Positions 16,203 to 27,150 of a DNA stretch of 37,320 nt are shown one piece after another (position 1 is the stretch's first letter; each line of letters begins with the position of its first letter). A program made the position numbers and the translations under genes. Origin of the DNA: Rhodobacter sp. (GTDB taxonomy: Bacteria > Pseudomonadota > Alphaproteobacteria > Rhodobacterales > Rhodobacteraceae); assembly GCA_030066215.1 (NCBI GenBank), contig JASJCA010000021.1, positions 1-37,320 of the forward strand, in the 5' to 3' direction. The notes beneath the pieces are model-generated. The model was given only the letters and a program-made list of their open reading frames with translations. It was not told the origin of the DNA and did no database searches.

Positions 16203-18260
16203 ATGCGTTTCTTTTCGATTTTGACGGCTGTGCTGGTGCTGACGACGCTGTACCTTGTGGTGTTCGAGCGCGACGCAGTGATTGCGTTCGCCGCTGGCGA
16301 GGCGCCGGGGGATGCGGAGGGTGCGTCAGCGGACGCCGTACCCGAAACGCGGGTGCCGGTGGTGGCGATGGCCTCGGTGGCGTCGGATATCGAGCAGGTG
16401 GTGCTGGTGCGTGGTCGGACGGAGGCGGCGCGTCAGGTCGACGTGCGCGCCGAAACCAGCGGGCAGGTTGTGTCAGAGCCCTTGCGAAAGGGCGCGTCGG
16501 TGAACGAGGGCGATCTGCTCTGCAGCATCGATCCGGGCACCCGCGAGGTGTCGCTGGCCGAGGCGGTGGCGCGGCTCGGCGAAGCGCGATCGCGGTTGCC
16601 GGAGGCGCGTGCCCGGTTGGCCGAGGCAGAGGCGGCTTCGCCGGCAGCGGCGGCGGCGGTCGCGGAAGCGAAGGCGCGGGTCCCGGAGGCCGAGGCGCGG
16701 CTAGCCGAGGCGCTGGCCAACGTTCCGGCGGCCAAGGCGCGGCTGGGCGAGGCACGCGCCAACATCCCGGCCGCCGAAGCGCGGCTGGCCGAGGCCAAGG
16801 CGCAGATCCCCGCCGCGATTGCGCGGTTGGCCGAGGCCGAGGCCAGCATCCCCACGGCGGAGGCGCGGCGCGCCGAGGCAGTGGCGAGCATTCCCACGGC
16901 AGAGGCTCGGCTGGCCGAAGCGCTCGCGAGCGTGCCAACGGCCGAGGCGCGCCTGGCCGAGGCACGCGCGGCGATCCCGGCGGCCGAAGCCAGCCTCGCA
17001 GAGGCGCGGGCCAGGCTGCCCGAGGCCGAGGCGCGGGTTGCCGAAGCGAAGGCGCGTGTGAACGAGGCCGACATCAACCTCAACGCCGCGACCAAACTTG
17101 CCGAGGGCGGGTTCGCCGCCGAGACCCGGGTGGCGGCGGCAGAGGCCGCCTCGGAGGCGGCCAAGGCGGGCGTGCAATCGGCGCTTTCCCAGCTCGAGGC
17201 CGCCAAGGCCGGGGTGCAGAACGCACTGTCGCGGCTCGAAGGTGCGCGGGCCGGCGAGAAGGCCGCAATCGGACAGCTCGAAAGCGCCAGGGCGGCCGTG
17301 CAGGCCGCCAAGGGCCAGGTGGAAAGCGCCAAGGCATCGGTACAGTCGGCCAAGGGCCAAGTGGAAAGCGCCAAGGCGGCCGTGCAATCGGCCAAGGGCC
17401 AGGTGGAAAGCGCCAACGCGGCGGTGGAATCGGCCAAGAGCGCAGTCGAGGGCGCCAAGGCCGCGGTGGAAACCGCCAAGGGCCAGGTCGAATCGGCCAA
17501 TGCGGCGGTGCAGTCGGCGAAATCCGGCGTCGAGGGCGCCAGCGCCGGGGTGCTGTCGGCTCAGTCGCAGATCGAAGGTGCCAAGGCGGGCGTTCAGGCG
17601 GCGAAATCGGGCGTCGAAAACGCGCTGGCGGGCATCCAGTCGGCCGAGGCCGGAGTGGCGGCTGCCGAGAAGGAGATCGAGCGGCTCGATATCACAGCGC
17701 CCTTTGCCGGCTTGATGGAAACCGACGCGGCAGAACTTGGCGCGCTGCTGCAACCCGGATCGCTGTGCGCGACGATCATCCAACTCGACCCGATCAAGCT
17801 GGTGGGCTTTGTGCCCGAGACCGAGGTCGATGCGGTGTCGGTCGGCGCCTTGGCCGGCGCGCGGTTGGCAACGGGGCGCGAAGTTCTGGGTGACGTGACC
17901 TTTCTCAGCCGCGCGGCCGATCCCAACACCCGCACCTTCCGGGTCGAGATCGAGGTCGACAATGCCGATTTGACGATCCGCGACGGCCAGACCGCCGAAA
18001 TTGGCATCCAGGCCGCCGGGCAGCCGGCGCATTTGATTCCGCAATCGGCGCTGACGCTGGACGATGACGGCATTCTTGGCGTGCGCACGATCGACGATCA
18101 GGACCGCGCCGGGTTCGTTCCGGTGACCGTGTTGCGCGACAGTACCGACGGAATCTTTGTCAGTGGGCTGGCGGCAGAGGCCAATATCATCGTGGTGGGC
18201 CAGGAATTCGTCACTGAAGGGGTCGCGGTCGAGCCGACCTATCGGGAGGCGATGCAATGA
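16203..18260 (+). CDS. RND efflux periplasmic adaptor with 12+12 repeat hairpin
   Basis: A 685-residue membrane-fusion protein. It has an N-terminal anchor helix (residues 2-21, no lipobox), a first half lipoyl segment (about 80-115, ending LLCSIDPGTREVSL), then a giant helical hairpin, then the second lipoyl half from ITAPFAGLMETDAAELG (497-513), beta-barrel and membrane-proximal domains. The hairpin has twelve 14-residue units outgoing (124-291, type RLAEALASVPTAEA), a tip LAEGGFAAETRV (about 299-310), and twelve 14-residue units returning (322-489, type AAVQSAKGQVESAK). AcrA-type adaptors have hairpins of some 60-70 residues in all. Of the tip's RLS residues used to contact TolC, only the Leu (299) seems kept. 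ATG 16203 has AGGA upstream. It overlaps the permease by ATGA. Confidence 0.92.
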   Translation: MRFFSILTAVLVLTTLYLVVFERDAVIAFAAGEAPGDAEGASADAVPETRVPVVAMASVASDIEQVVLVRGRTEAARQVDVRAETSGQVVSEPLRKGASVNEGDLLCSIDPGTREVSLAEAVARLGEARSRLPEARARLAEAEAASPAAAAAVAEAKARVPEAEARLAEALANVPAAKARLGEARANIPAAEARLAEAKAQIPAAIARLAEAEASIPTAEARRAEAVASIPTAEARLAEALASVPTAEARLAEARAAIPAAEASLAEARARLPEAEARVAEAKARVNEADINLNAATKLAEGGFAAETRVAAAEAASEAAKAGVQSALSQLEAAKAGVQNALSRLEGARAGEKAAIGQLESARAAVQAAKGQVESAKASVQSAKGQVESAKAAVQSAKGQVESANAAVESAKSAVEGAKAAVETAKGQVESANAAVQSAKSGVEGASAGVLSAQSQIEGAKAGVQAAKSGVENALAGIQSAEAGVAAAEKEIERLDITAPFAGLMETDAAELGALLQPGSLCATIIQLDPIKLVGFVPETEVDAVSVGALAGARLATGREVLGDVTFLSRAADPNTRTFRVEIEVDNADLTIRDGQTAEIGIQAAGQPAHLIPQSALTLDDDGILGVRTIDDQDRAGFVPVTVLRDSTDGIFVSGLAAEANIIVVGQEFVTEGVAVEPTYREAMQ
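16572..17075 (+). repeat. Twelve tandem 42-bp repeats, outgoing arm
   Basis: Exactly 504 bases coding for twelve 14-residue units, consensus RLAEAxAxIPxAEA. Units 1-11 each have proline at position 10; unit 12 has Asn there. Leu at 2, Ala at 3, 5 and 7, Ile/Val/Leu at 9, and Ala at 12 and 14 give a double-heptad hydrophobic pattern. The DNA is diverged between units, so this is not a recent slippage product. Confidence 0.9.
17166..17669 (+). repeat. Twelve tandem 42-bp repeats, returning arm
   Basis: Exactly 504 bases coding for twelve 14-residue units, consensus AAVQSAKGQVESAK. No proline occurs; Gly or Ala often stands at positions 2 and 8, Val/Ile at positions 3 and 10. The middle units (about 17292-17500) are nearly identical at DNA level, for example repeated GGCCAGGTGGAAAGCGCCAA, so recent unit duplication or gene conversion is likely here. 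Unit number equals that of the outgoing arm. Confidence 0.9.
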
Positions 18261-21200
18261 CCGGGATCGTCGATTGGGCGGGCGCGCGCGCCCGTATGGT
18301 GCTGGCGTTTATTGCGCTGTCGCTCCTGGCCGGCGGCTACTCTTACTTCCTGCTGCCGAAAGAGGGGGAGCCGGATATCGAGATTCCGGCGATCGTGATC
18401 TCGCTGCCGTTCCCCGGGATTTCGGCCGAGGACAGCGAGAAACTGTTGGTCAAGCCGATAGAGACCGAGCTCGCCGATCTCGACGGGCTGAAAAAGATGA
18501 ACTCCACAGCCGTCGAAGGCTACGCGAACGTCGTTCTGGAGTTCGAATTCGGCTGGGACAAGAGCCAGGTGCTGGCCGATGTGCGGGACGGAATGAACAA
18601 GGCCGAGGCGGAGTTCCCCGAAGGCGCCGAGAACTACACCATCGACGAGATCAACTTTTCCGAGTTTCCGATCGTCATCGTGAACCTGACGGGCGCCGTA
18701 CCCGAGCGTACTTTGTTACGCATCGCCAAAGGCTTGCAAGACAGACTTGAAGGGCTCGACGCGGTGCTCGAAGCCGCGCTCGCCGGTCACCGCGACGAGA
18801 TGCTGGAAGTGGTGATCGATCCGCTGCGGCTCGAAGCCTACAACGTGACCGCAGGCGAATTGATCAATGTGGTGGTCAACAACAACCAACTGATCGCGGC
18901 AGGTGAGGTCGAAACGGCGCAAGGGGCGTTCGCGGTCAAGATCCCGTCGAGCTTTGACGACCAGCGCGACGTCTATGATCTGCCGGTCAAGGTGAATGGC
19001 GACCGGGTGGTGACGCTCGGCGATCTCGCCGAGATCCGCCTGACCTTCGAGGACCGCGAGGGCACGGCCCGGTTCAACGGGGTCAACACGGTCGCGCTGC
19101 AAGTCGTGAAACGAAAGGGCTTCAACCTAATTGACACTGCAGACCTGATCCGGGCCGAGGTCGAGAGGGAACGCGCGTCTTGGCCGGAGGATCTGCAACG
19201 GGCGATCCAGGTCGGTACGTCGAACGACCAGTCCTTCACCGTTGCCTCGATGGTCAGCCAGTTGGAAGGCTCGGTGCTGACCGCCATCGCACTGGTGATG
19301 ATCGTGGTTCTGGGGGCTTTGGGGACGCGCGCGGCGTTGTTGGTGGGCTTCGCGATCCCGACCTCGTTTCTTTTGTGCTTTGCCTTCCTGGCGCTGATGG
19401 GCGTTGCGGTGTCGAACATCGTCATGTTCGGGCTGATCCTGGCTGTTGGCATGCTGGTCGACGGCGCGATCGTGGTGGTCGAATACGCCGACAAGCGGAT
19501 CAAGGAAGGCACAGGCCCGATGCACGCCTATATCGCAGCGGCGAAGCGGATGTTCTGGCCGGTTGTCTCGTCGACAGCCACGACTCTGTGTGCCTTCCTG
19601 CCGATGCTATTCTGGCCCGGCGTGCCGGGCGAGTTCATGGGCATGCTGCCGGTCACACTGATCTTCGTGCTGTCGGCCTCGCTTGTGGTGGCGCTGATCT
19701 ACCTGCCGGTGATGGGCGGCGTTGCGGGCCGGATGAGCCGGCGGTTCGAATGGGGATCGCAATGGCTGGAACGCGCGGTGCCCTGGTGGATCGTCCGGGC
19801 CGCGCTGGTGCCGGTCAGCGCCTATCTGGTGTTCCTGGGCGCAATGCAGGTCCTGAACCCGAACTACCTTTTCGCGGCTCTTGGCGGCGCCAATCCCTTG
19901 CCCGGTGCGGCGGCTGCCCTGCCCGGCATCGTTCTGTTCTTGGGCGGTGCGGTTTTCACGTCCATCACCTTGGGCGCAGCGGCGATCCACATCAAACCCA
20001 GGAAAATCCGCGCCGGCCGCCGGCGCACACCCTTCGGCTGGTTCATCAAGGCCATTGCCGGCAATCCGGTCATGCCGATCGTCGCCATCGCGGCGGTGGT
20101 CGGTTTCGTCGGATTCATCATGTTTGTATGGTTTCCGGCCCGGTCATTGGGGGTCGAATTCTTCGTCGAATCCGAGCCCGAGCAGGCCATCGTCTATGTC
20201 CGCGCACGGGGCAACCTGTCGCTGGCCGAGAAGGATGCATTGGTAGACGAGGTCGAGCAGGTAATCCTGGCGACCCAGGGCGTCGACAGCGCCTTTGCCT
20301 TCGCCGGCGCCGGCGGACTGAACCAGAATACCGGCGGCGCCTCGGGTCCGCGCGACACAATCGGCCAGGTGCAGATCGAGCTGGTGCGGTGGGAAGACCG
20401 GCCGCGGGTCGAACAGACCGAACTGATCGGCGGCGTGGTGCCGTTCGACACCTCCGAGGTCGATGTGGATTTCGACGGCGATGTGGTTTTGGACCGCCTG
20501 CAGGCGCGGCTCGACCAGATTCCGGGCATCAAGACAGAAATCCTGAACCTCAGCCGCGGTCCCGCTTCGGGCAAGCCGGTGCATCTGCGGATGAAGGGCG
20601 ACAATTGGCAGGACCTCTTGGCGGCGGCAGAGATCGCGCGCACCCGGTTCGAGGCGACGCCGGGGCTGATCGACATCGAAGACACCCGCCCCCTGCCCGG
20701 CATCGACTGGCAGATCGACGTCGATGTGGAAAAGGCCGGCCGCTACGGGGCCGACGTGGCGACCGTCGGCGGCATGGTGCAACTGGTGACGCGCGGCATC
20801 CTGCTCGACACGATGCGGGTGCCCACCTCGGACGAAGAGATCGAGATCCGTGTGCGCCTGCCAGAGGACGATCGGGTTCTGTCGACGCTCGACAGCCTAA
20901 AGGTGCGCACCGCCGACGGGTTGGTGCCGTTGTCGAATTTCATCAGCCGCAAGCCGGTGGCCAAGCTCGGACAGATCGACCGGGTCGACCAGAAGCGGTA
21001 CTTTGACGTCAAGGCCGACGTGGCCCCAGGGCTGTCGAAGATCGTCGACACCGAGACGGGCGAGGTCTTGGGCATCGCAACAGCCGGTGACGGCACCGAA
21101 GAGTTGATCTACGACAGCGACCTGACCGCGCAGGCGGTCGATGCGCGGCTGGGCGACGAAACCGCGCGGCTGGTGCCGATCAATCCAAATGAGCGGATCG

Positions 21201-22060
21201 CCGTTCTGTCCGACTGGCTGCAGGACGAGCGTCCCCTGCCCGCGGGCATCGATTTCGAATGGACCGGCGACCAGGAAGAGCAGGCCGAAAGCCAAGAGTT
21301 TTTGATGACGGCATTTGCCGGCGCACTGGGACTGATGTTCATCATCCTCCTGGCCCAGTTCAACTCATTCTACAACGCGGTGCTGGTCTTGCTTGCCGTT
21401 GTGTTGTCGACCACCGGCGTGCTGATCGGCATGGGCATCATGCAGCAGCCGTTCTCGATCATCATGACCGGCACCGGGATCGTCGCCCTGGCGGGGATCG
21501 TGGTGAACAACAACATCGTGCTGATCGACACCTACCAGGAATATTCCAAGTACATGCCGCGGATCGAGGCGATCATCCGCACCGCAGAGGCACGGATCCG
21601 GCCGGTGCTGCTGACCACGATCACCACCATGGCGGGCTTGACGCCGATGATGTTCGGTCTGTCGCTCGACTTCATCGGCGGCGGCTATTCGGTCGATTCG
21701 CCGACCGCGCTGTGGTGGAAGCAGCTCGCCACGGCGGTGGTCTTCGGGCTTGGCATCGCGACTTTCCTGACGCTGATCTTCACGCCTTCGATGCTGGCCG
21801 CACGGGTCTGGGTCACAGCCTATATCCGCGCGTTCTTCCGGCTTCTGGCCTGGCTCGGCAGCAGCCGGTCGAGCAAGCTGGTGCAGGACATGGCGCTGAA
21901 GAGCGCGGCCAAGAAGATCAAGGCGCCCGAGATCATCTGGGAGGTCGCGGCAACGGAGCCGGACCTGCCGCGCGGCGAGACAGAGACCGAAGAGGAGGTC
22001 GACTCCCAACTCGACGAGGCGCTGGTTCGAATGCTGGCAATGCGGCGCGCGGCGGAGTAG
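18257..22060 (+). CDS. RND efflux transporter permease, enlarged
   Basis: A 1267-residue proton-driven permease of the resistance-nodulation-division superfamily, larger than AcrB (about 1050). It begins with a helix and YSYFLLPKEGEPDIEIPAI, has PFPGISAEDSEKLLVKPIE in the first porter domain, and the helix-4 motif GMLVDGAIVVVEYADKRI, in which Asp402 is kept but the second Asp of AcrB-type pumps is Gly403, as in metal-type RND pumps. Between about residues 500 and 600 two extra hydrophobic segments precede the canonical seventh helix. The second half repeats the fold (GIVALAGIVVNNNIVLIDTY). A charged cytosolic tail of about 50 residues ends the protein. Translation is coupled to the adaptor by ATGA. 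Substrate unknown. Confidence 0.96.
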   Translation: MTGIVDWAGARARMVLAFIALSLLAGGYSYFLLPKEGEPDIEIPAIVISLPFPGISAEDSEKLLVKPIETELADLDGLKKMNSTAVEGYANVVLEFEFGWDKSQVLADVRDGMNKAEAEFPEGAENYTIDEINFSEFPIVIVNLTGAVPERTLLRIAKGLQDRLEGLDAVLEAALAGHRDEMLEVVIDPLRLEAYNVTAGELINVVVNNNQLIAAGEVETAQGAFAVKIPSSFDDQRDVYDLPVKVNGDRVVTLGDLAEIRLTFEDREGTARFNGVNTVALQVVKRKGFNLIDTADLIRAEVERERASWPEDLQRAIQVGTSNDQSFTVASMVSQLEGSVLTAIALVMIVVLGALGTRAALLVGFAIPTSFLLCFAFLALMGVAVSNIVMFGLILAVGMLVDGAIVVVEYADKRIKEGTGPMHAYIAAAKRMFWPVVSSTATTLCAFLPMLFWPGVPGEFMGMLPVTLIFVLSASLVVALIYLPVMGGVAGRMSRRFEWGSQWLERAVPWWIVRAALVPVSAYLVFLGAMQVLNPNYLFAALGGANPLPGAAAALPGIVLFLGGAVFTSITLGAAAIHIKPRKIRAGRRRTPFGWFIKAIAGNPVMPIVAIAAVVGFVGFIMFVWFPARSLGVEFFVESEPEQAIVYVRARGNLSLAEKDALVDEVEQVILATQGVDSAFAFAGAGGLNQNTGGASGPRDTIGQVQIELVRWEDRPRVEQTELIGGVVPFDTSEVDVDFDGDVVLDRLQARLDQIPGIKTEILNLSRGPASGKPVHLRMKGDNWQDLLAAAEIARTRFEATPGLIDIEDTRPLPGIDWQIDVDVEKAGRYGADVATVGGMVQLVTRGILLDTMRVPTSDEEIEIRVRLPEDDRVLSTLDSLKVRTADGLVPLSNFISRKPVAKLGQIDRVDQKRYFDVKADVAPGLSKIVDTETGEVLGIATAGDGTEELIYDSDLTAQAVDARLGDETARLVPINPNERIAVLSDWLQDERPLPAGIDFEWTGDQEEQAESQEFLMTAFAGALGLMFIILLAQFNSFYNAVLVLLAVVLSTTGVLIGMGIMQQPFSIIMTGTGIVALAGIVVNNNIVLIDTYQEYSKYMPRIEAIIRTAEARIRPVLLTTITTMAGLTPMMFGLSLDFIGGGYSVDSPTALWWKQLATAVVFGLGIATFLTLIFTPSMLAARVWVTAYIRAFFRLLAWLGSSRSSKLVQDMALKSAAKKIKAPEIIWEVAATEPDLPRGETETEEEVDSQLDEALVRMLAMRRAAE

Positions 22061-22224
22061 ATTTTTCTCTTCTTCTTCTTCCTCTTCCAGACACAGACCA
22101 AATTGCGAACAATCTCACTATCGTGCTTGCTGTCGCCCGAATTCAGCTGGGATCGCAATAGCTGGATTCAAACTGACGCTGGTTTGATTGGCTGGACAGG
22201 ATTGCGTTGCCCAAAGCACAGAAG
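22061..22224. other. Gap after RND operon with polypyrimidine tract
   Basis: A 164-base gap where the RND permease gene and the orphan gene converge. It opens with a nearly pure pyrimidine run, 22062-22088, rich in TTC triplets. No hairpin stands directly before it, so it is not a standard terminator. The rest is of lower GC than the window average, and nothing else was recognised. Confidence 0.5.
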
Positions 22225-23142
22225 TCAAAGTCGCTCGCAAGTGTCGAGACTCTGATACTTTCGCCATCTTGCTGTCATTGCGGCTACGATCGGGATCCAC
22301 TTCTCGTCCAGATCGTGCTCGTTACTCAGAAATTGAGCAAAGCTGTCGTACTGTTCCAAACAGCCGATAACCGGTCGGCCGTTTTCGACCGGCAAACCGA
22401 TGATATTGGCTTCCTCCGGGCGCAACGTACGAGCACGCCCATTCACGAAAACATCATAGCGAAATCCAGCGGCGGTAGGCGTCACCGTGCCGCATGGTTC
22501 ATAGGCCTGGATTTCGACCAACTGACCGCGCGCAGCATCGTAAAACCGATCTATTACAACGTTGCGGCCTGCATCAAAGATTCTCTTCTCAGAAGCAGAC
22601 AATTCCACACTTACCTCTGCCTCAGCGAGGCCAAGGTCAGAGTTGGCCCCTATTGAAAACTTCCCGCCAAGCGTGATTTCTCGCGCGGCGGCGCATGCCC
22701 TGATCTTACTTTGATAATAACCGAGCTGATCTCGCGCGCTTACAATCTGTTTCGCCTCATTTACACTCAGTTTTATCCTAGCAATTTCAACGGAGTCCTG
22801 AGGAAACTCTAGCCGTGACTTTCGAATGAATGCCCAGTAACCTTGCGAAGACAACACCAGGATCTCGTCATCTTCGTCTTGGCGAGGAAGCTGGGTAAAC
22901 GCAGCAAATTCCGTGTTTGCGGGGAAATAAATTCCGCTACCGAGATATGCGGTTTCTTTCGTTGGGTTAGCAAGGGTCGCGGGAACCACATTTGGCGAAA
23001 TCGCCGGGCTGGCATGGTACCGCTCGCCAGGTGGGCTACACAGGAACCCTTGGCAGCTGTCTCCTGTCCAATACACGGCACCCGTGACGTTCGATGCCGC
23101 GATCGTCAAGAATGCGACTATGGTGTCCCAAAACTCTTCCAT
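22225..23142 (-). CDS. Uncharacterised protein in a lower-GC islet
   Basis: I do not recognise this 305-residue protein. It has a hydrophobic N-terminal stretch (WDTIVAFLTIAASNVTGAVYW) that could be a weak signal or anchor, six cysteines (including DSCQGFLC near the N-terminus and DTCERL at the end), and a segment GSGIYFPANTEFAAFTQL...YWAFIRKSRLEF that faintly resembles a bacterial SH3-type domain. Base composition and codon use are clearly more AT-rich than in the neighbours, which suggests acquisition. ATG 23140-23142 was chosen over TTG 15 bases upstream because a GAGAAG element lies 7 bases before it. No partner gene is adjacent. Confidence 0.6.
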   Translation of the reverse strand: MEEFWDTIVAFLTIAASNVTGAVYWTGDSCQGFLCSPPGERYHASPAISPNVVPATLANPTKETAYLGSGIYFPANTEFAAFTQLPRQDEDDEILVLSSQGYWAFIRKSRLEFPQDSVEIARIKLSVNEAKQIVSARDQLGYYQSKIRACAAAREITLGGKFSIGANSDLGLAEAEVSVELSASEKRIFDAGRNVVIDRFYDAARGQLVEIQAYEPCGTVTPTAAGFRYDVFVNGRARTLRPEEANIIGLPVENGRPVIGCLEQYDSFAQFLSNEHDLDEKWIPIVAAMTARWRKYQSLDTCERL

Positions 23143-23244
23143 TAAGGCACTTCTCAATGAGTCGCGTACAACCTATCCACAATAACAATATAGTAGGTTC
23201 GATCTTCATCCCAGATCAAACCCAACCAATTCTGAGATTGGAGA

Positions 23245-26106
<2,862 letters not shown>

Positions 26107-26131
26107 GCCCGGCCTCTCACCCAATTTGCCA

Positions 26132-26160
26132 AACATAGCGGAAAGCGCGCCGGTCTCCAA
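26132..26160 (-). promoter_or_regulatory. Candidate uvrA promoter
   Basis: On the minus strand: TTGGAG (26155-26160), a 17-base spacer, TATGTT (26132-26137), about 25 bases before the uvrA ATG. It lies just downstream of the LexA-type box, leaving 10 bases between the box and the -35. Confidence 0.4.
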
Positions 26161-26170
26161 TCGAAATCTG

Positions 26171-26185
26171 GAACATACCGCGAAC
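26171..26185 (-). promoter_or_regulatory. LexA (SOS) box upstream of uvrA
   Basis: GTTC-GCGGTAT-GTTC on the minus strand, an exact match to the GTTC-N7-GTTC direct repeat known as the LexA operator of alphaproteobacteria and first studied in Rhodobacter recA and uvrA promoters. It lies 65 bases upstream of the uvrA ATG, so uvrA should be damage-inducible. It is also 96 bases upstream of ppk2 on the other side and might influence it. Confidence 0.8.
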
Positions 26186-26280
26186 ATCCACAGGGAATTG
26201 CCGGCTCCTTGGCCGAACGCCGCGGCATTGCCTTTGCGACGGCCAAGGTGCTATCGCTGGGGAAAGTGAAAGGTTTAAAC

Positions 26281-27150
26281 ATGACCCTGCCCTTCGACGG
26301 TGCGATCGGCAAATTCTATCGCGAAGGCGCCCCCGAGGCGGTGCGCGCGGCGATCCGCGACGGCGGCAAGAAGGACATCCTGTCCGAGACCTATCCCTAT
26401 GATGCGCGGATGGACCGCGGGGAGTATGAGCAGGCGCTGGAGAAGCTGCAGCTGGAACTTGTCAAGCTGCAGGCGGATGTAAAGGCGTCGGGCAAGCGGG
26501 TGGTTGTGGTGTTCGAGGGTCGGGATGCCGCCGGAAAAGGCGGTACCATCAAGCGGTTGCGGGAGAACCTTAATCCGCGCGTGGCAAAGGTCGTGGCGCT
26601 GTCGAAACCATCGGACCGGGAACGCGGCGAGTGGTATTTCCAGCGCTATGCCCGGCACCTGCCGACCGAGGGCGAGATCGTGCTGTTCGACCGGTCGTGG
26701 TACAATCGCGGCGTGGTCGAAAAGGTGTTCGGCTTCTGCGACGACGACCAACGGGCACGGTTCTTTCACCAACTGCCCGAGTTCGAGGATATGCTGGTCG
26801 ACGAGGGCATTCACTTCGTCAAGCTGTGGCTGAATGTCGGGCGGGCCGAGCAGCTGCGGCGATTCCTGAAGCGTGAAGAAAACCCGCTAAAGCAATGGAA
26901 ACTCTCGTGGATCGATGTCGAGGGTTTGGCGAAGTGGGACGCCTATACGGCCGCGATCCAGGAGACGTTCGAAAAATCGCACACGGATGTCGCGCCCTGG
27001 ACGGTGGTGCGGTCCGACGACAAGCGCCGGGCGCGGATCGCGGCAATTCGGGCGGTTTTGTGTGGGATCGACTACACCGGCAAGGTGGCGGAGGTGGCCT
27101 GCGCGCCCGATCCGAAGATCTGCGGCGGGCCTGACATCTGGGATGCCTAA
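26281..27150 (+). CDS. ppk2: Polyphosphate kinase 2
   Basis: A 289-residue class I PPK2, which transfers phosphate between polyphosphate and nucleoside diphosphates. Walker [10 protein letters not shown] (residues 80-88), Walker [10 protein letters not shown] with Asp137, and the lid-region [18 protein letters not shown] are all present, and the length suits a single-domain enzyme. ATG 26281 is preferred: AAAGG lies 7 bases upstream and the preceding frame is antisense to uvrA. Its 3' end overlaps the tetR-family gene by 8 bases. GTTTAAAC ends directly at the start codon. Confidence 0.96.
   Translation: MTLPFDGAIGKFYREGAPEAVRAAIRDGGKKDILSETYPYDARMDRGEYEQALEKLQLELVKLQADVKASGKRVVVVFEGRDAAGKGGTIKRLRENLNPRVAKVVALSKPSDRERGEWYFQRYARHLPTEGEIVLFDRSWYNRGVVEKVFGFCDDDQRARFFHQLPEFEDMLVDEGIHFVKLWLNVGRAEQLRRFLKREENPLKQWKLSWIDVEGLAKWDAYTAAIQETFEKSHTDVAPWTVVRSDDKRRARIAAIRAVLCGIDYTGKVAEVACAPDPKICGGPDIWDA

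Noticed and set aside
16572-17669. CRISPR-like array
   Set aside because: Regular 42-bp units are in frame, code for amphipathic 14-mers, and have no unique spacers.
16701-18257. 518-residue minus-strand open frame across the adaptor
   Set aside because: Its repetitive, Leu/Gly/His-rich translation is the mirror of the 42-bp repeats; the plus-strand frame has complete adaptor domains.
19180-21006. 608-residue plus-strand frame inside the RND permease gene
   Set aside because: Frame-shifted shadow, Arg/Gly-rich, without membrane segments, within a fully recognisable permease.
22062-22088. Polypyrimidine run as intrinsic terminator
   Set aside because: No GC-rich hairpin immediately before it.
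22140-22200. Possible tRNA from a GATTCAAAC-like T-loop sequence
   Set aside because: No acceptor stem, anticodon arm or CCA-proximal pairing could be folded on either strand.
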